In this document: positions 52,701 to 63,494 of the stretch, in pieces
Layout of the letters: each line of letters begins with the position of its first letter
Numbering within the stretch: position 1 is the stretch's first letter
Source of the DNA: Agapetus fuscipes
Taxonomy: Eukaryota; Arthropoda; Insecta; Trichoptera; Glossosomatidae
Direction of reading: 5' to 3'
NCBI GenBank assembly: GCA_951799405.1
Contig: OX637334.1
Location: 6,448,001 to 6,512,000, forward strand
DNA: 64,000 bases
The notes under the pieces: generated by a model
Databases searched by the model: none
Told to the model about the DNA's origin: nothing
What the model saw: only the letters and a program-made list of their open reading frames with translations
Program-made: the position numbers and the translations under genes

Positions 52701-53620
52701 AAACTGTTATTCAATTAAACATGTATTTAATTCATCTTGAGTATTTATTTTTAAGCTCAAACATTTACGCGTAAAATGACATCATCAGGAGTAATTGGAA
52801 ATGTAAGAAATTGAAATTATCTCAAAAAACTTGAATCTGTTTTCACATCTTTGTGGCTTAGATTTTATATTACTACTGCTAATGTTCTCAGAAGATGCAT
52901 ACTATGAAGAAAAAGAAGAAATATTAGAACAGCAAGGTTGCCAAATATTTTTGCACGTCTTTTTAAAAGTGGCGAGTCCCGTTTTTGCGCCTGCGCCAGC
53001 CCGAGGCACATTCCCACCGCCCCCTTTCATATTTGCACAAAGTCTAACACGAAAATGTTCTCTCTAGCTCTCGCTGGGCTTGGTCAAACAGAGATCTGTG
53101 TTTACCGACAATATGAGCTTACGGGAGAAGCACTTCTCCATACCTTCATGTTGACAAATAAGCTAACATCCACGTGGAGATATCCTTTCAAAGATTACAT
53201 ATTATTTAACATGTTATTTCAGAGTTTCAACTGATTTTATAGGTCAAACTTCATCAATAGCTAAGTTGGTACGTTTGCGTTCAAATCAAGTCTTGTTCTG
53301 TAAATTAATTAGGTAATGAGGTCCGCACTGGAATTGACATAGACAATCTTATTAAGTCCCCCGGCCAGGTTGCTAGAGAAAAACTAGCAACATTTTTGTT
53401 ATTGGCTGCTAAGGACCCCAGTCCCATTCAAGAATGACGTTTGCTAGCAGAGAAAAAGTTTTTAAATTAAATATGCTACGAGTCCATTATATAGTTAAAA
53501 ATAAACTATCTTTGATTACTGATTATATTTGGTAAGTGTAGGTAATACGAGTATATCTACGACTGGTTTCTCAAACAAACTGTTTGCATCTTCAGGTGGT
53601 CCAATTATAATTATGGTGAT
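52701..53620. other. intergenic stretch with a GC-richer block
   Basis: No gene is recognised. The block 52965-53110 (CGCCTGCGCCAGCCCGAGGC, CACCGCCCCCTTTCA) is richer in G and C than its surroundings. GTCCCCCGGCCAGGTTGCTAGAG near 53356 resembles GTCCCCCAGCCAGGTTGCAAGGG near 54536 (another dispersed word). Confidence 0.35.
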
Positions 53621-53624
53621 TTAG

Positions 53625-53828
53625 TGTCGGTGTCGGTGTTATGGCCGCGGGGATCAAGACAGGTTATTTGAAGCCGGATAACGCTGGTTCGAATCCCGCG
53701 ACGATAACTTAGACCCGGGTTCAACAGATGCCGTTGCATGCACACAAGCTTCTGCTTTCACATGAAGACAACTGGCCAGGCAAAATAGGTTGGGGGACTG
53801 CATTCCTTTCCACAAATATATTTAAAAA
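53625..53828 (+). mobile_element. SD SINE
   Basis: GTCGGTGTTATGGCCGCGGG, AACGCTGGTTCGAATCCCGC, AGACCCGGGTTCAACAGATG, GCCAGGCAAAATAGGTTGGG and TGCATTCCTTTCCACAAATA with an A-rich end. Confidence 0.85.
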
Positions 53829-53924
53829 AAAAAAGTGTCTTACTTCTTATCGCGTTGTCCACGAGAGGTAGCATGTAATATGTGGAAGCTTTTTATTTTT
53901 ACACATAAAGGGGCCGTCCTTCGA

Positions 53925-53985
53925 ACCCGGGCTATTAGCATGGAACGCAAGCACTCTACCAACTGAGCTATCAACCAGACTATTC
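53925..53985 (-). mobile_element. SA SINE head fragment
   Basis: Reverse of TCTGGTTGATAGCTCAGTTG, GTAGAGTGCTTGCGTTCCAT and CCCGGGTTCGAAG. Confidence 0.75.
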
Positions 53986-54212
53986 ATCATGATGATAATT
54001 TAAGTTGCAGAGGCGCTGGAGCGCTTCGTTGTGTCTGTAGGCTCACATGCTGTAAGCACACTCGCGGAGTGACGCCCTCGCATACAAGTCTCTCATTCAA
54101 AGCCAATAAACAAACAGCAGTTGATACAAACAGATTTACCCTGTCCCCGGAGGGGCAGAGCGTGCCGCGTGATGTGCGTGCAATAGGTACTCTACTACAC
54201 CACTCATCATCA

Positions 54213-54437
54213 TCTATAAATCTATAATCTAAGTTGCAAGGATATATTAATTTAAAGCTCTCAGATGTATGCCCACAAACCAACAAGTGTAGTTCGCGCT
54301 TACAAATGCTGAATGTGTACTTACAAATAAAATCCAAACCTCAAATGAACATAAGCCCCACAACTTTTGCCGACCTTCCCTGAAACAGGGGATCATCACT
54401 ATCTTTAATCTAAGTTGCGTGGGTGTATTAACATATG
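54213..54437 (-). mobile_element. LB LINE 3' tail plus a second tail fragment
   Basis: A copy like that at 16617-16862 ends at CCTGAAACAGGGG (54390). Another LB tail in the same orientation (ATCTTTAATCTAAGTTGCGT) follows at once. Confidence 0.85.
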
Positions 54438-54649
54438 TACCTAGTTGGTACATTTGCGTTCATATAAAGTCTTGTTCTTTAAATTAATCAAGGTAATGAG
54501 GTCTGCACATAAATTGGCATAGAAAATATTGTTACGTCCCCCAGCCAGGTTGCAAGGGAAAAGTTATCAAATATTTTTTATTGAGTTTTTTTTCTAAATT
54601 TACTATTAAATTTCGTTTTCCCCAGGGGGTAGTCTACCTACCGTGTTTA

Positions 54650-54745
54650 TCTGATGGTTTACGAAGGTGTAGAATAACACATCAAGGACCCTCTGCAAGC
54701 TTGGTTATCACTATAGAAAGCACCAATTCTCAAGCAAGACCTGTG
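54650..54745 (-). mobile_element. SC SINE fragment
   Basis: ATAACACATCAAGGACCCTC, TGCAAGCTTGGTTATCACTA and AAAGCACCAATTCTCAAGCA, then the match breaks. Confidence 0.65.
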
Positions 54746-54976
54746 ATATTTGAATGGTATCTGAAGTTTTTATTTTTAATTTTTTGCTATTTTTTAATTT
54801 TTATTGTTTGTATATAGTTTACAGTTTAAGGTTTTTTAGTATTTTTATAGTTTTCTTATTTTTAAGTTTATATAGAGTTTTACTTTTATTTTCTTACTGT
54901 ATTTTTGTTTATTTGTAAAAGACAAAAACTGTTTTTGATTTAATTATGTACTTATTTTGTTAAAGGCTTACGCCGT

Positions 54977-55002
54977 AAATAAATAAATAAATAAATAAAA
55001 AA
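54977..55002 (+). repeat. AAAT microsatellite
   Basis: Five or more AAAT units followed by an A-run. Confidence 0.85.
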
Positions 55003-55003
55003 A

Positions 55004-55425
55004 AAGACCTAGCTGCTGTGCAGGCGCGTGCATAGGATGTAGGCAAATACATTTCAGAAAAAACATTTTCTCCAATTTCTTTAAAACAACCCGTTTTAAA
55101 TTGTCTGAAGTGCTAACAATGGATCCAATCGGACTTCAATCTTGAATTTTAAATCTGAATATCAATCTAAAATGTTTTTTTACCATATATTGCCTACCTA
55201 TTAGGCGCATGTGCGTATATTGGATGCACGCCCTTGCTGCTGTCTGGATGTATGGACATTTGGTGATCGCTCTTTGTAAAAGCGTATGAAATTTTCAACA
55301 CAGCGAAGAGCAAATATTAAAAACTAAATGATATTTTTTTGTGCTCCACCGACAATCGAACTCGAATCCTTTAGTTTACGAGTCTTCAGTGTTAACCACT
55401 AGACTACAGATCGATTCCAATTCCT
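55004..55425 (-). mobile_element. SC SINE split by a hAT MITE
   Basis: AGACCTAGCTGCTGTG before 55021 continues after 55236 as CTGCTGTCTGGATGTATGGA, TTGTGCTCCACCGACAATCG and ACCACTAGACTACAGATCGA. Without the MITE this is an ordinary reversed SC. Confidence 0.82.
55021..55236. mobile_element. G-family MITE (hAT type)
   Basis: Ends CAGGCGCGTGCAT and, reversed, CAAGGGCGTGCAT. Flanks CTGCTGTG (55013-55020) and CTGCTGTC (55237-55244) are an 8-bp duplication with one change. The 216-bp body is matched by 63122-63340. Confidence 0.82.
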
Positions 55426-55745
55426 AAACGTTAACCATTACGACAGGTTTAAATTTAAATCACTTTTTATCACGTATACAATATTGCATCATCCCCTGGG
55501 TCCACTCTGCATTATCAGATTTAGGGTTGTCACTCAGGCTACCCTAACAGCTGATCCTACCCTAACCCCAAGTTGCCGACCCTAACTTGGGGGGCGAGAG
55601 AGCATGCGCCGTGGAAAACATGTTCAACAAATAAGCAAACAAACTGAGCTCTAATTGAGAATTTATTGCTCTGTGCACTTTGTTAATACGATAGAAATCA
55701 AACAAGAGTATTTTTAATTTACTTAGCCTTCTAAGATTCTGAATA

Positions 55746-55924
55746 GTGATTGAAAGGGTCTGCAATGACTGGGCTGCAAATGAATGCGGTATAAACGAGA
55801 ATTCAGTGAAAGAACAATGGATTACAATGAGATGGTTCGGGCATTTAGAAAGAATGAACGATGAACTACTAACAAAAAGAGTATACAATTGGAATATCAA
55901 AAGCAAGCGCGGAGTCCCCTCCAT
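55746..55924 (+). pseudogene. LINE ORF2 C-terminal segment
   Basis: Open frame with CNDWAANECGINENSVKEQW, ITMRWFGHLERMNDELLTKR and VYNWNIKSKRGVPS. R.RWFGHVERM.E.R....VY.....KR.R is a standard block of RTE/CR1-like LINE ORF2. An SA SINE begins at 55925, so the SINE cut the LINE. Confidence 0.82.
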
Positions 55925-56216
55925 GCGACTAAGCTACACATGTAGTGTAACTTCTTGTCGCGTTATCCTAATTTTTTTACAGGCAAGGGGGGCGGGCCAA
56001 GCCAACCACTTCAGTTGAAATCGGGTGTTTCCCAGATCCCGAGATGGCTGGTACTCATTTTTTGTGAAGGCTGAGTAAACTTTGCCAGTATTTTAATTTT
56101 GGGTTTTGAAATAAACACTGAAACGGGAAATCGTTTTCTGATACTCCGGTGGGATTCGAACCCGAGCTCTGGGCATGGATTGCAAGCACTCTACCAACTG
56201 AGCTATCGACCGAACA
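55925..56216 (-). mobile_element. SA SINE, nearly full length
   Basis: Reverse SA from CGACTAAGCTACACATGTAG to the head (GTGGGATTCGAACCCGAGCT, CTACCAACTGAGCTATCGAC, CG). Confidence 0.92.
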
Positions 56217-56274
56217 AGGATGGGAAAACCAAGGTAAAATGTATTGATGGAATAAGCATAATTGCAAATGACTA

Positions 56275-56522
56275 TTTCTTGACTTATAAGTAGCTAATGA
56301 GGCTAACCACCCATACTGTAAAAAATGGTTCACTTTGCCAATGTCACCCCTGTGTCAGGGAAGGTCGGCAAAAATTGTAGGGCGTATGTTTATTTGAAGT
56401 TTGGATTTTATTTGTAAGTACACATCAGCATTTTTAATCGCGAACTACACGTGTTTGTTTGTGGGCATACATCTGAAAGCTTTAAATGAATATATCCTTG
56501 CAACTCAGATTATAGATTATTA
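56275..56522 (+). mobile_element. LB LINE 3' tail
   Basis: TTCTTGACTTATAAGTAGCT, CACCCATACTGTAAAAAATG and GCAACTCAGATTATAGATTA. Confidence 0.9.
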
Positions 56523-56993
56523 TACTTTAATCTGCAGAGTGAGAAAAACAGCACTTTATGCCGGTTCTATTCACTCTAATTTACATATTTTTATTTGGAT
56601 GGTCGAAAATATTGGCACTTGTGCAAAAAGCGAGGTGCCGGAAATCGAATAATCAGACGATGAAAGGCGGTGAGGTATTCCAATTTTGAAATAGTGTCGC
56701 AGATTAAAGGGCGGGTTTATTGCAGCGCCAATAACGGACTGGGCACCCTGCTGTAAGCTAACCTACTTACTACCCTTAACCGACCAACTGCCATAGACGA
56801 GATATTACATATTTCGTCATTAAAAATGCATAAAATTAGAAAGATATCGGGACGAAAACTAGTTACTGCTTCACTAGAGATGAAATGAATAATTCTTAGC
56901 TTTAAGCTGGAATTATGGTCTTTTAAAATATTCACAATTATGATAGGTACACATTTGTGTAATTAACTTTTCACATATTAGGCGAACCAGTTG

Positions 56994-57370
56994 CAACAAT
57001 GGCGGCTAGGGCATTAATTCTAAGTGTAATATTAAGTTTAATTTTAATTTTACTTTATTTTAATTTTAATTTGTAATGTGTCTCATTATGAATTTCTGTA
57101 AATCATTTATAATTTTTTGTGCTCCTTGACTGATAGGTTGGTACGAGGCTGACCACCCGTGCTGTAAAAATCGGTTCACTTTTGCCAATGCCACCCCGGT
57201 TCAGGGAACGGCGGCAGGAGTTGCAAGGTTTATGTCCATGTGAGGTTTTCTTTATTTGCATGCACACATGCAGAATTTGTAGGCGCGAACCTACATGTGC
57301 CTGTCTGTAGGCATACATTTCATATGAGCCTTAAATGCTTACATATTCTTGCAGCTTAGATTATAGATAG
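56994..57370 (+). mobile_element. LB LINE copy from the ORF2 stop region, young subfamily
   Basis: AACAATGGCGGCTAGGGC corresponds to the last ORF2 codons and stop. The spacer, CTCCTTGACTGATAGGTTGG and the LB body with the private changes of 27886-28143 follow, ending GCAGCTTAGATTATAGATAG. Confidence 0.9.
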
Positions 57371-57374
57371 TTAT

Positions 57375-57545
57375 GGGAGAACTTACATCATTCTCGATGT
57401 TTAGTTGGTGACGTAGGCAGCGTCTTTTAGAGACACCCTCTCTGCCAAGCAACAAAGGATGAACTAATGAATGGAGAGAGGGTGTCTCCTGAAGACGTTG
57501 GCAACGTCACCAACGAAACGTCGAGAATAATGTAAGTTCTCACAT
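57375..57545. repeat. foldback element with ~68-bp arms
   Basis: Left arm GAGAACTTACATCATTCTCG, AGTTGGTGACGTAGGCAGCG, AGACACCCTCTCTGCCA; right arm TGGAGAGAGGGTGTCTCCTG, GGCAACGTCACCAACGAAAC, GTCGAGAATAATGTAAGTTC. About 33 bases of loop. Confidence 0.88.
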
Positions 57546-57680
57546 AAGGATTCGTCGAATATCCGAAATGTTGAATTACCTAAATGTGTAGTTATTAATT
57601 GTAGAAATGAATATTTTTTATTCAAAACGTCAATACGCAAACTGAAAAAGAGGAAAACACAGTTCATTGGCTTATACCTT

Positions 57681-57735
57681 GGCTGACCACCCATACTTTA
57701 AAAATTGGTAGATACTTTTTGCCAATATTACCATA
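57681..57735 (+). mobile_element. LB LINE fragment, 5' part
   Basis: GGCTGACCACCCATACTTTA and TTTTTGCCAATATTACC. Confidence 0.65.
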
Positions 57736-58262
57736 TGCCATGGTAGGTATTTAATGCCGTTTGTGATTTTTTTTAACAGGACTTTTTTTATACAAATCAA
57801 GGAACAAAAATAATAAAATATTCATACAGTTTCCTTAAAAATAAACTATACATTTAAAACTATGTAACAAGAAAAACGATTGTGTAATATTTTATCGCAG
57901 CATAACAGCATACTTTTTCGTTAGCGGTAGAGAAAAGGTTAAATCGGGGGCTGGATGAGTTTTCATATTAAAAGAGCATTTCTCATCACAGTCGCAAAGG
58001 GGAGCTATAAGTCAAATAAACGAGATCTGTGCTCATGAATGGAATATCTGTTATAATTTTAGTGCCCTTAAATTATTGGGATTAAGCTAATTTTATGGGA
58101 TGAGTTAGTAAATTTAATTAACTTTTTAAAATGTGTAATTTGAACTGATAAATTGAAAATTAAATTTCACTCTTTATACACAATAATGAAGTACAAAGAA
58201 GAGCTCATGACATCTAAAAAGAGTCCGATGTGATTAGTTCCATCAAAGTAGCGGTTTCATTA
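57736..58262. other. intergenic stretch, nothing recognised
   Basis: AT-rich DNA. GTCCGATGTGATTAGTTCCA near 58223 resembles CCAATATGATCATTTCCATC near 9801, a LINE ORF2 segment, so an old LINE fragment may end here. Confidence 0.35.
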
Positions 58263-58380
58263 TACAACGACACATGACAGAACAATACATGACAGAATAA
58301 CACATGACAGAATAACCTATGACAGGACAACACATGACAGAACATTGCAATGACAAAACATCACAGTACAAAACAAAATG
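58263..58380 (+). repeat. ACACATGACAGAATA short tandem repeat
   Basis: About six imperfect 14-16 bp units (CACATGACAGAACAA, TACATGACAGAATAA, CACATGACAGAATAA, CCTATGACAGGACAA). Confidence 0.75.
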
Positions 58381-58430
58381 ATGGCATTAATGTGATGTTT
58401 TTAAATATGTTTTACATGTGATATTCATTT

Positions 58431-58651
58431 TCTACCTCCCATTCTGTAGAAAATAATTCACCTTGCCAATGTCACCTCTGTTTCAGGAATGTTGGCAAAA
58501 GTTGCAGGGCGTATGCTAATTTGAATTTGGAGTTTAATGTCATAGATTCACATGTGGCATGTACAAGCGCGAACTTATACGTGTCTGTTTGTAAGAATGT
58601 ATTTAATATGAATCCCCAATGTTGCATATCTTTGCAACTTAGATTAGATTA
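58431..58651 (+). mobile_element. LB LINE 3' tail
   Basis: CTACCTCCCATTCTGTAGAA, TTGCCAATGTCACCTCTGTT and TTTGCAACTTAGATTAGATT. Confidence 0.85.
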
Positions 58652-59104
58652 GAAAATACTTTACATCTCGGGCTATGTTTCCCTTTGATACTTGCGCAAG
58701 TCAAGTGGCGTAAAAAGCAATCTGCGTAAATTTGTAGATTCCTGTTTACGCAGCGCCTGAGCAGAGTAAACACTGTGCGGACATGCCGCGGCGCGTGGCG
58801 CACATCGGGAAGCGACGCCTTCTTAGCGAGACTTGCCACGTGGCCAGGACAATATCTACTAGAGGCGATCACACGTGTCAATGTGAGCACCAAGTATAAA
58901 GTATTATTTACGTATGCTCCCCTCGTTAGCGTAACTACAAAATTGTATCGTAACCTAAATCACTCACTAGGGATGCTATGCTAAATTCCGTACATTTTTG
59001 GAGGAGAGATTATGTTTTATACTCTGGGTCCTGATGTTTAGATTAGTTTTCGGTTAGGCGAATTGCAAAGTGTTGGAATAATGAAATGAAAAACAAACTG
59101 ATTG
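58652..59104. other. intergenic stretch with a GC-rich block
   Basis: The block 58740-58900 is GC-rich (ACATGCCGCGGCGCGTGGCG) and begins with a small hairpin, CTGCGTAAA ... TTTACGCAG. GCTAAATTCCGTACATTTTTGG near 58980 resembles 37772-37793 and may be an end of another dispersed element. Confidence 0.35.
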
Positions 59105-59315
59105 GTTTGTAGTCTAGTTGTTAAAGCTATGAATTTGTAATTGTGATTGCAATTTATGTATAAATATATTATTGAATTTTCAAATAAGCTCTTCACTGGG
59201 TTGAAAAATTCATAAATCATTACCAAAGAATGATCACCAAAGGTCAATCCAGCCTCAAGCAACTAGGTCTTTCTTGAGAATTGGCGCTTTCTATAACGAT
59301 GACAGGGCTCTTTCT
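59105..59315 (+). mobile_element. SC SINE, diverged
   Basis: TTTGTAGTCTAGTTGTTAAA (head), AGCTCTTCACTGGGTTGAAA, ATGATCACCAAAGGTCAATC and GAGAATTGGCGCTTTCTATA. Confidence 0.75.
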
Positions 59316-60113
59316 TGCATGCATAATCTATGTTGCAAAGATATTTATTTAATTTTAGGTTTCATAATTATTTTATGCTTTTATTTTATTTAGCAAGAAT
59401 TTATTTTACACAATTTGGTTTACAATTCACAACAATTGATTTCTAGCTCTGGCTTTCGACTTCACGGCTCACTGTTTTAATCGCCACTCCCTGATGCTCC
59501 ATTACAGTCCCTTTATAAAGGTATAAACGAGATCTATCTTGCATGTTCCAGACCATTTGCTCTCTGTTCTAGATTACACAAGACAGCTGTTCATGTACCT
59601 TACTACTACCATCGTGGATCATACAGGACTGTTCAACACACACTATTGTACATGTACAGGCGCCCGTAGGTACTTTGAAGTTCGTAACATCATCATCATA
59701 CTAGTGCCAGACTGTTCTATGTATGCATTACAGTCGCACGTAGGTACTCCAAGTTTGTAACATTACTTTTTTGTCTGAGAAGGATGTACCTAGCCCTAGG
59801 TATTTTTTTGAGAAAAATGAAATCCAGATATATCAATTGCCTCCCCCTCATCTCCCCATTAGGGGTTATTTAATAATTACATGTAATATTTGTCACTTGT
59901 GTCACTGCGGGGCTTGTTTTGATCTGTGCCTAGGCACGCGGCCGCCACGCGACCCCAAGCAATATAGGTCTCTTTATTTGTCGTGCCGTGGGCGGGTGAG
60001 GGGACTGGTTATTGCCGATGAGCGTTTATTTCACACCGATGTGTCCGTGATAGCGCCGACCACCCTGTCTCCAGGGCAGCTGTGACCAACCAAAGAAAAA
60101 AACCTGTGAATTT
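59316..60113. other. intergenic stretch with a GC-rich block
   Basis: A ~37-bp direct repeat (CAGGCGCCCGTAGGTACTTT, CAGTCGCACGTAGGTACTCC) occurs at 59656 and 59732. The block 59905-60085 (GCACGCGGCCGCCACGCGAC, GTGGGCGGGTGAGGGGACTG) is GC-rich; its open frame has no domain that I know. Confidence 0.35.
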
Positions 60114-60334
60114 TATCTAATCTAAGTTGCAAATATATGTGACATTGAGGATGCACTTGATATTCATTCTCACAAGCAGACACGTATAAGTTCGCGCTTG
60201 CATATTATATCGCATGTGAACCTACAACATAAAAACCCAAATCTCTAATGAACATAACAAACTTCCATTGGCAAAGTGAACCATTTTCTGCAGCATGGGT
60301 GGTCAGCCGCATACCAACCTACGAGTCAAGGAAT
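60114..60334 (-). mobile_element. LB LINE 3' tail, internally deleted
   Basis: TTATCTAATCTAAGTTGCAA, AAAAACCCAAATCTC, a jump from GAACATAACA to CTTCCATTGGCAAAGTGAAC, and GAGTCAAGGAA. Confidence 0.85.
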
Positions 60335-60426
60335 ATACACAACAAATTACATTTTTTAAATCAACAAATAATAATACTAGATATGTGTAAACATCAAAAC
60401 AAATACAGAATACAAAAATCTTCGGT

Positions 60427-60665
60427 GCTATTCTTAGATATTTTAGTCGTCCATTGTGCTTACGTTTTGACAAACTAATGATGCATTTGTATGAAGACCT
60501 GTCAATCCAAGATGGCAGTAAGTGAACAGCTGATTAGTTTTCATACAATTATTATCGATATTCGGTAGGTAAGAATAACCGTGGGGATGAGACTTCCAGC
60601 CCAGGTATCATTAGTTTGTCAAAGCGTAGGCTCAACGGACGACCAAAATGACTAAGAATAGCACT
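60427..60665. mobile_element. MITE with ~60-bp inverted ends
   Basis: Left end GTGCTATTCTTAGATATTTT, AGTCGTCCATTGTGCTTACG, TTTTGACAAACTAATGAT; right end ATCATTAGTTTGTCAAAGCG, TAGGCTCAACGGACGACCAA, AATGACTAAGAATAGCAC. The centre is about 110 bp. No clear target duplication. Confidence 0.82.
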
Positions 60666-62289
60666 GATAGTTACGTATTTTTATGTTAGCACGTTCAACT
60701 ATAGATAACAACAAGAATTATCATGTGAGGCTGAAATATGAATGGCATACGTTTAAAAAAAAACACTCATGCAAAATGTGGAGAGATGTTCAAAGGTTCA
60801 CATCCACTGCAGCTCGGCACCCCACCACACAATGACTAGGTATGAGTGTATGTCCCCGCTCTTCTATTCTCCAGCCATCAATAAATATTTTATCAATGCG
60901 CTCAATCACATATGCAGCTCCCGCCTATCTACGCCCAATACAATATACGAGTCAAATACAATCAAACGCGGCATTCTCGGATTTTCACCAAAAATGAGAT
61001 AAATATATAGAAGCATGGGTAATCATTTTCTCATCATTTTTGTATATTTATTTCGTGTTTGAATAAAACTCTAGATTGCCGTCTTTGATTCCATAATAAC
61101 ATATTTCGTATAAAACCAATGGCGGTAATCTAGCATTTTCAGTAAAAATTAAAAAGATATATTGAAATATATGAAATCATTTTCTTATAATTTTTGTATA
61201 TTTATTTCATGATTGAAAAAATCCTAGATTGCCATCTTTGCTTCATATGATAGAGCATAGATGATAAAACTAGTCGAGACTACGAACACCTGAACTGCAT
61301 AGTAATTCAAGCGTGTATCACGACGCACAGAAGGGCGCGTGTGAACTTTAAACTGGCCAAATAAGGATTTTTAAAACTCAGTACTCTAGGTACTGTTTGG
61401 TATTATTCAAATTAAATAGATCATTTTAAAGTATTCATCGAAAAAGAAACATTTCTGATCAGTGATGGCGTCTAATACGAGTTCAGCGAAACGTTGAGAA
61501 ACCCGTTCTTTTCGTCAACACGGGTCGTAAAATCCGTTGTTATTTGTTTACAAAAGGTCAATTTTATTTTAAAGGGAAGACATATGGTGGAAACATTGGA
61601 TATGAGAGGATTAAACCTAGAGAAAAGAAAACATCTCATTTAAAATTTAATTGGATATATAGCACACGGAGTATAAAACATTACCTAAACTCCCTTTTAT
61701 TGAGTGAATACAAAAATGTATGTAAGATACTCCAGTACCCCTAGTGAGTGATTTACTTTTCGTCCATTTGTTTTCTATTTACGTTAACCGGAGTTTCCGC
61801 AATGTTTTATACCTGAAGTACAGATATCATTGGATTTTATACTTTTTTCTCCTTATTTACAGGAAAAGCAATACAAATTCATTTGATTATCTTTACAAGC
61901 AATAAATATAAGTTTTCATATAATAATTAAACAGCTTTGTCTATCAATTACTTTTCAGTGCACTTTAATATCTACAAACATTTTCACAAACATACCGTTT
62001 GCATCGTCAGTTTCATCACTTTTATCCCTCTTCTAGTACTAAATATCCCACAATGCGGCGCTCGTAGAGAAATCGTAGCGTGGTGAAAAACCGTAGCCGC
62101 AGTGCTTGTAGATGCTGACATATAAAATCAATAGCTCTGGCGTAGAGGGACTGGCAAATGGCGGTGAAAATAAGATTTAGAAGCGGTTTCAATCATTACA
62201 AAATAAAACAAGCAAGAAAGTAAAAAACGTCGTGTGGCATTTAAACAAAAAAATCATGGATTGTAATATTGTATTTTTTTATTCGGTTG
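60666..62289. other. intergenic stretch, few features
   Basis: No gene is recognised. A ~75-bp direct repeat (AATCATTTTCTCATCATTTT, AATCATTTTCTTATAATTTT, each followed by TGTATATTTATTTC and CTAGATTGCC) lies at 61021 and 61167. Confidence 0.4.
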
Positions 62290-62775
62290 GTAAGACGCCA
62301 ACTGACCACCAACACTGTAGTAAAAGATTCACTTTGGCAATGTCACTCTGTTACAGGAAAGGTCAGCAAAAGTTCCACGGTTGTTAGATTTGGTTTTTAA
62401 ATTTATGAGTTCAAATGTGGCATCTGCATTCGTGAAATTACACGTGTCCGCTTATGGGCATACATTTTATATGAATCTCTAATGTGAGTATATCGCCACC
62501 TTAATAGTAGAACTGAATGAAAGATGATTTACTGGTTTGAGATATTTTCAATAAAACATTTTATTGGGAGTAACTTCTCATAGTAAGAAAACTCATTATC
62601 AGTAAGTGTCCATGAAAAACTTTTAAGCTACAGGATTTTCACATTTTTTTAGTCTTTTCCCTCATATAAAATAGGAGAAAGGTGCATTAATCTGAGAAAC
62701 CCATTCTTGTGTCACTCATTTAGTTTTACCTTTAAGGTATCTACTCGTATATTTAATATTAGCAATTCACATCAT
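62290..62775 (+). mobile_element. LB LINE 3' tail carrying an internal MITE
   Basis: LB words (CCACCAACACTGTAGTAAAA, GGAAAGGTCAGCAAAAGTTC, TTACACGTGTCCGCTTATGG) surround an insertion at about 62495-62742 with inverted ends (CCACCTTAATAGTAGAACTG; reverse of TAGTTTTACCTTTAAGGT). Same structure and position as at 177-422. Confidence 0.75.
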
Positions 62776-63121
62776 AGTTTATAGATAAAATTCACTGTGC
62801 ATGTAGGCAATAGATTTCGAGTATTTTCTAAAAGATTTTCGTCACAAATTCAGGCTGCCTATTTTCCCATTCGGCTTTCACACACACTGTATTATACACG
62901 TCACAGTGTTTCAGTCTGTGAATAATAGGTGTGCTTTCCATTTGCGGTACAGTGTTTGGTTAATAAGTAATGAGGCGGCTGTAGCAGGCGCGCAGTTCCC
63001 AGGCCGTACCGAACATGGCAGTCATGGAGGGAATAGGCGAGGATAATGTCACCTGCGCTGCTAAAACGTAATGAGTAAGTGTGTGTATGTATGTAGGAGA
63101 TGGCAGATATGTACTGATTAG

Positions 63122-63340
63122 CAGGCGTGTGCATAGGGTATAGGTAAATACATTTCCGGATAAATATTTTCTCCCATTCCTTTAAAATAACTCATTTGTA
63201 ATTGACTGAAGTGTTAACGATGGCTCCAGGTGTTGACCTTATATTTTTAAGGTTTAATCTGAATATCAAGCTTAAATGATTTTTTACTATATATTTCGTA
63301 CCTATAAAGCGCATGTGCCTTTATGGGATGCACATCCCTG
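63122..63340. mobile_element. G-family MITE, copy 2
   Basis: Ends CAGGCGTGTGCATAGGG and reversed CAGGGATGTGCATCCCATA; body matches 55021-55236 (GTAAATACATTTC, CTGAATATCAA.CTTAAA). No clear target duplication; an SA SINE starts 5 bases further on. Confidence 0.75.
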
Positions 63341-63344
63341 TTGA

Positions 63345-63470
63345 TCCGGTCGATAGCTCAGTTGGTAGAGTGCTTGTATTCCAAGCCAAGAGCTCGTGTT
63401 CGAATTGCACCAATGCGAGGGTGTCAAAAATGACTTCCCGTTTCGGTGTTTATTTCAAACCTCAAGCACA
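63345..63470 (+). mobile_element. SA SINE, 5' part
   Basis: CCGGTCGATAGCTCAGTTGG, TAGAGTGCTTGTATTCCAAG, GTTCGAATTGCACC (changed B box), CCCGTTTCGGTGTTTATTTC. Confidence 0.88.
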
Positions 63471-63494
63471 GATTAGGCTTAAGATGGGTCAGGA

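Noticed and set aside
53987..54337. 116-codon open frame on the minus strand
   Set aside because: It runs through an LB copy and has no domain.
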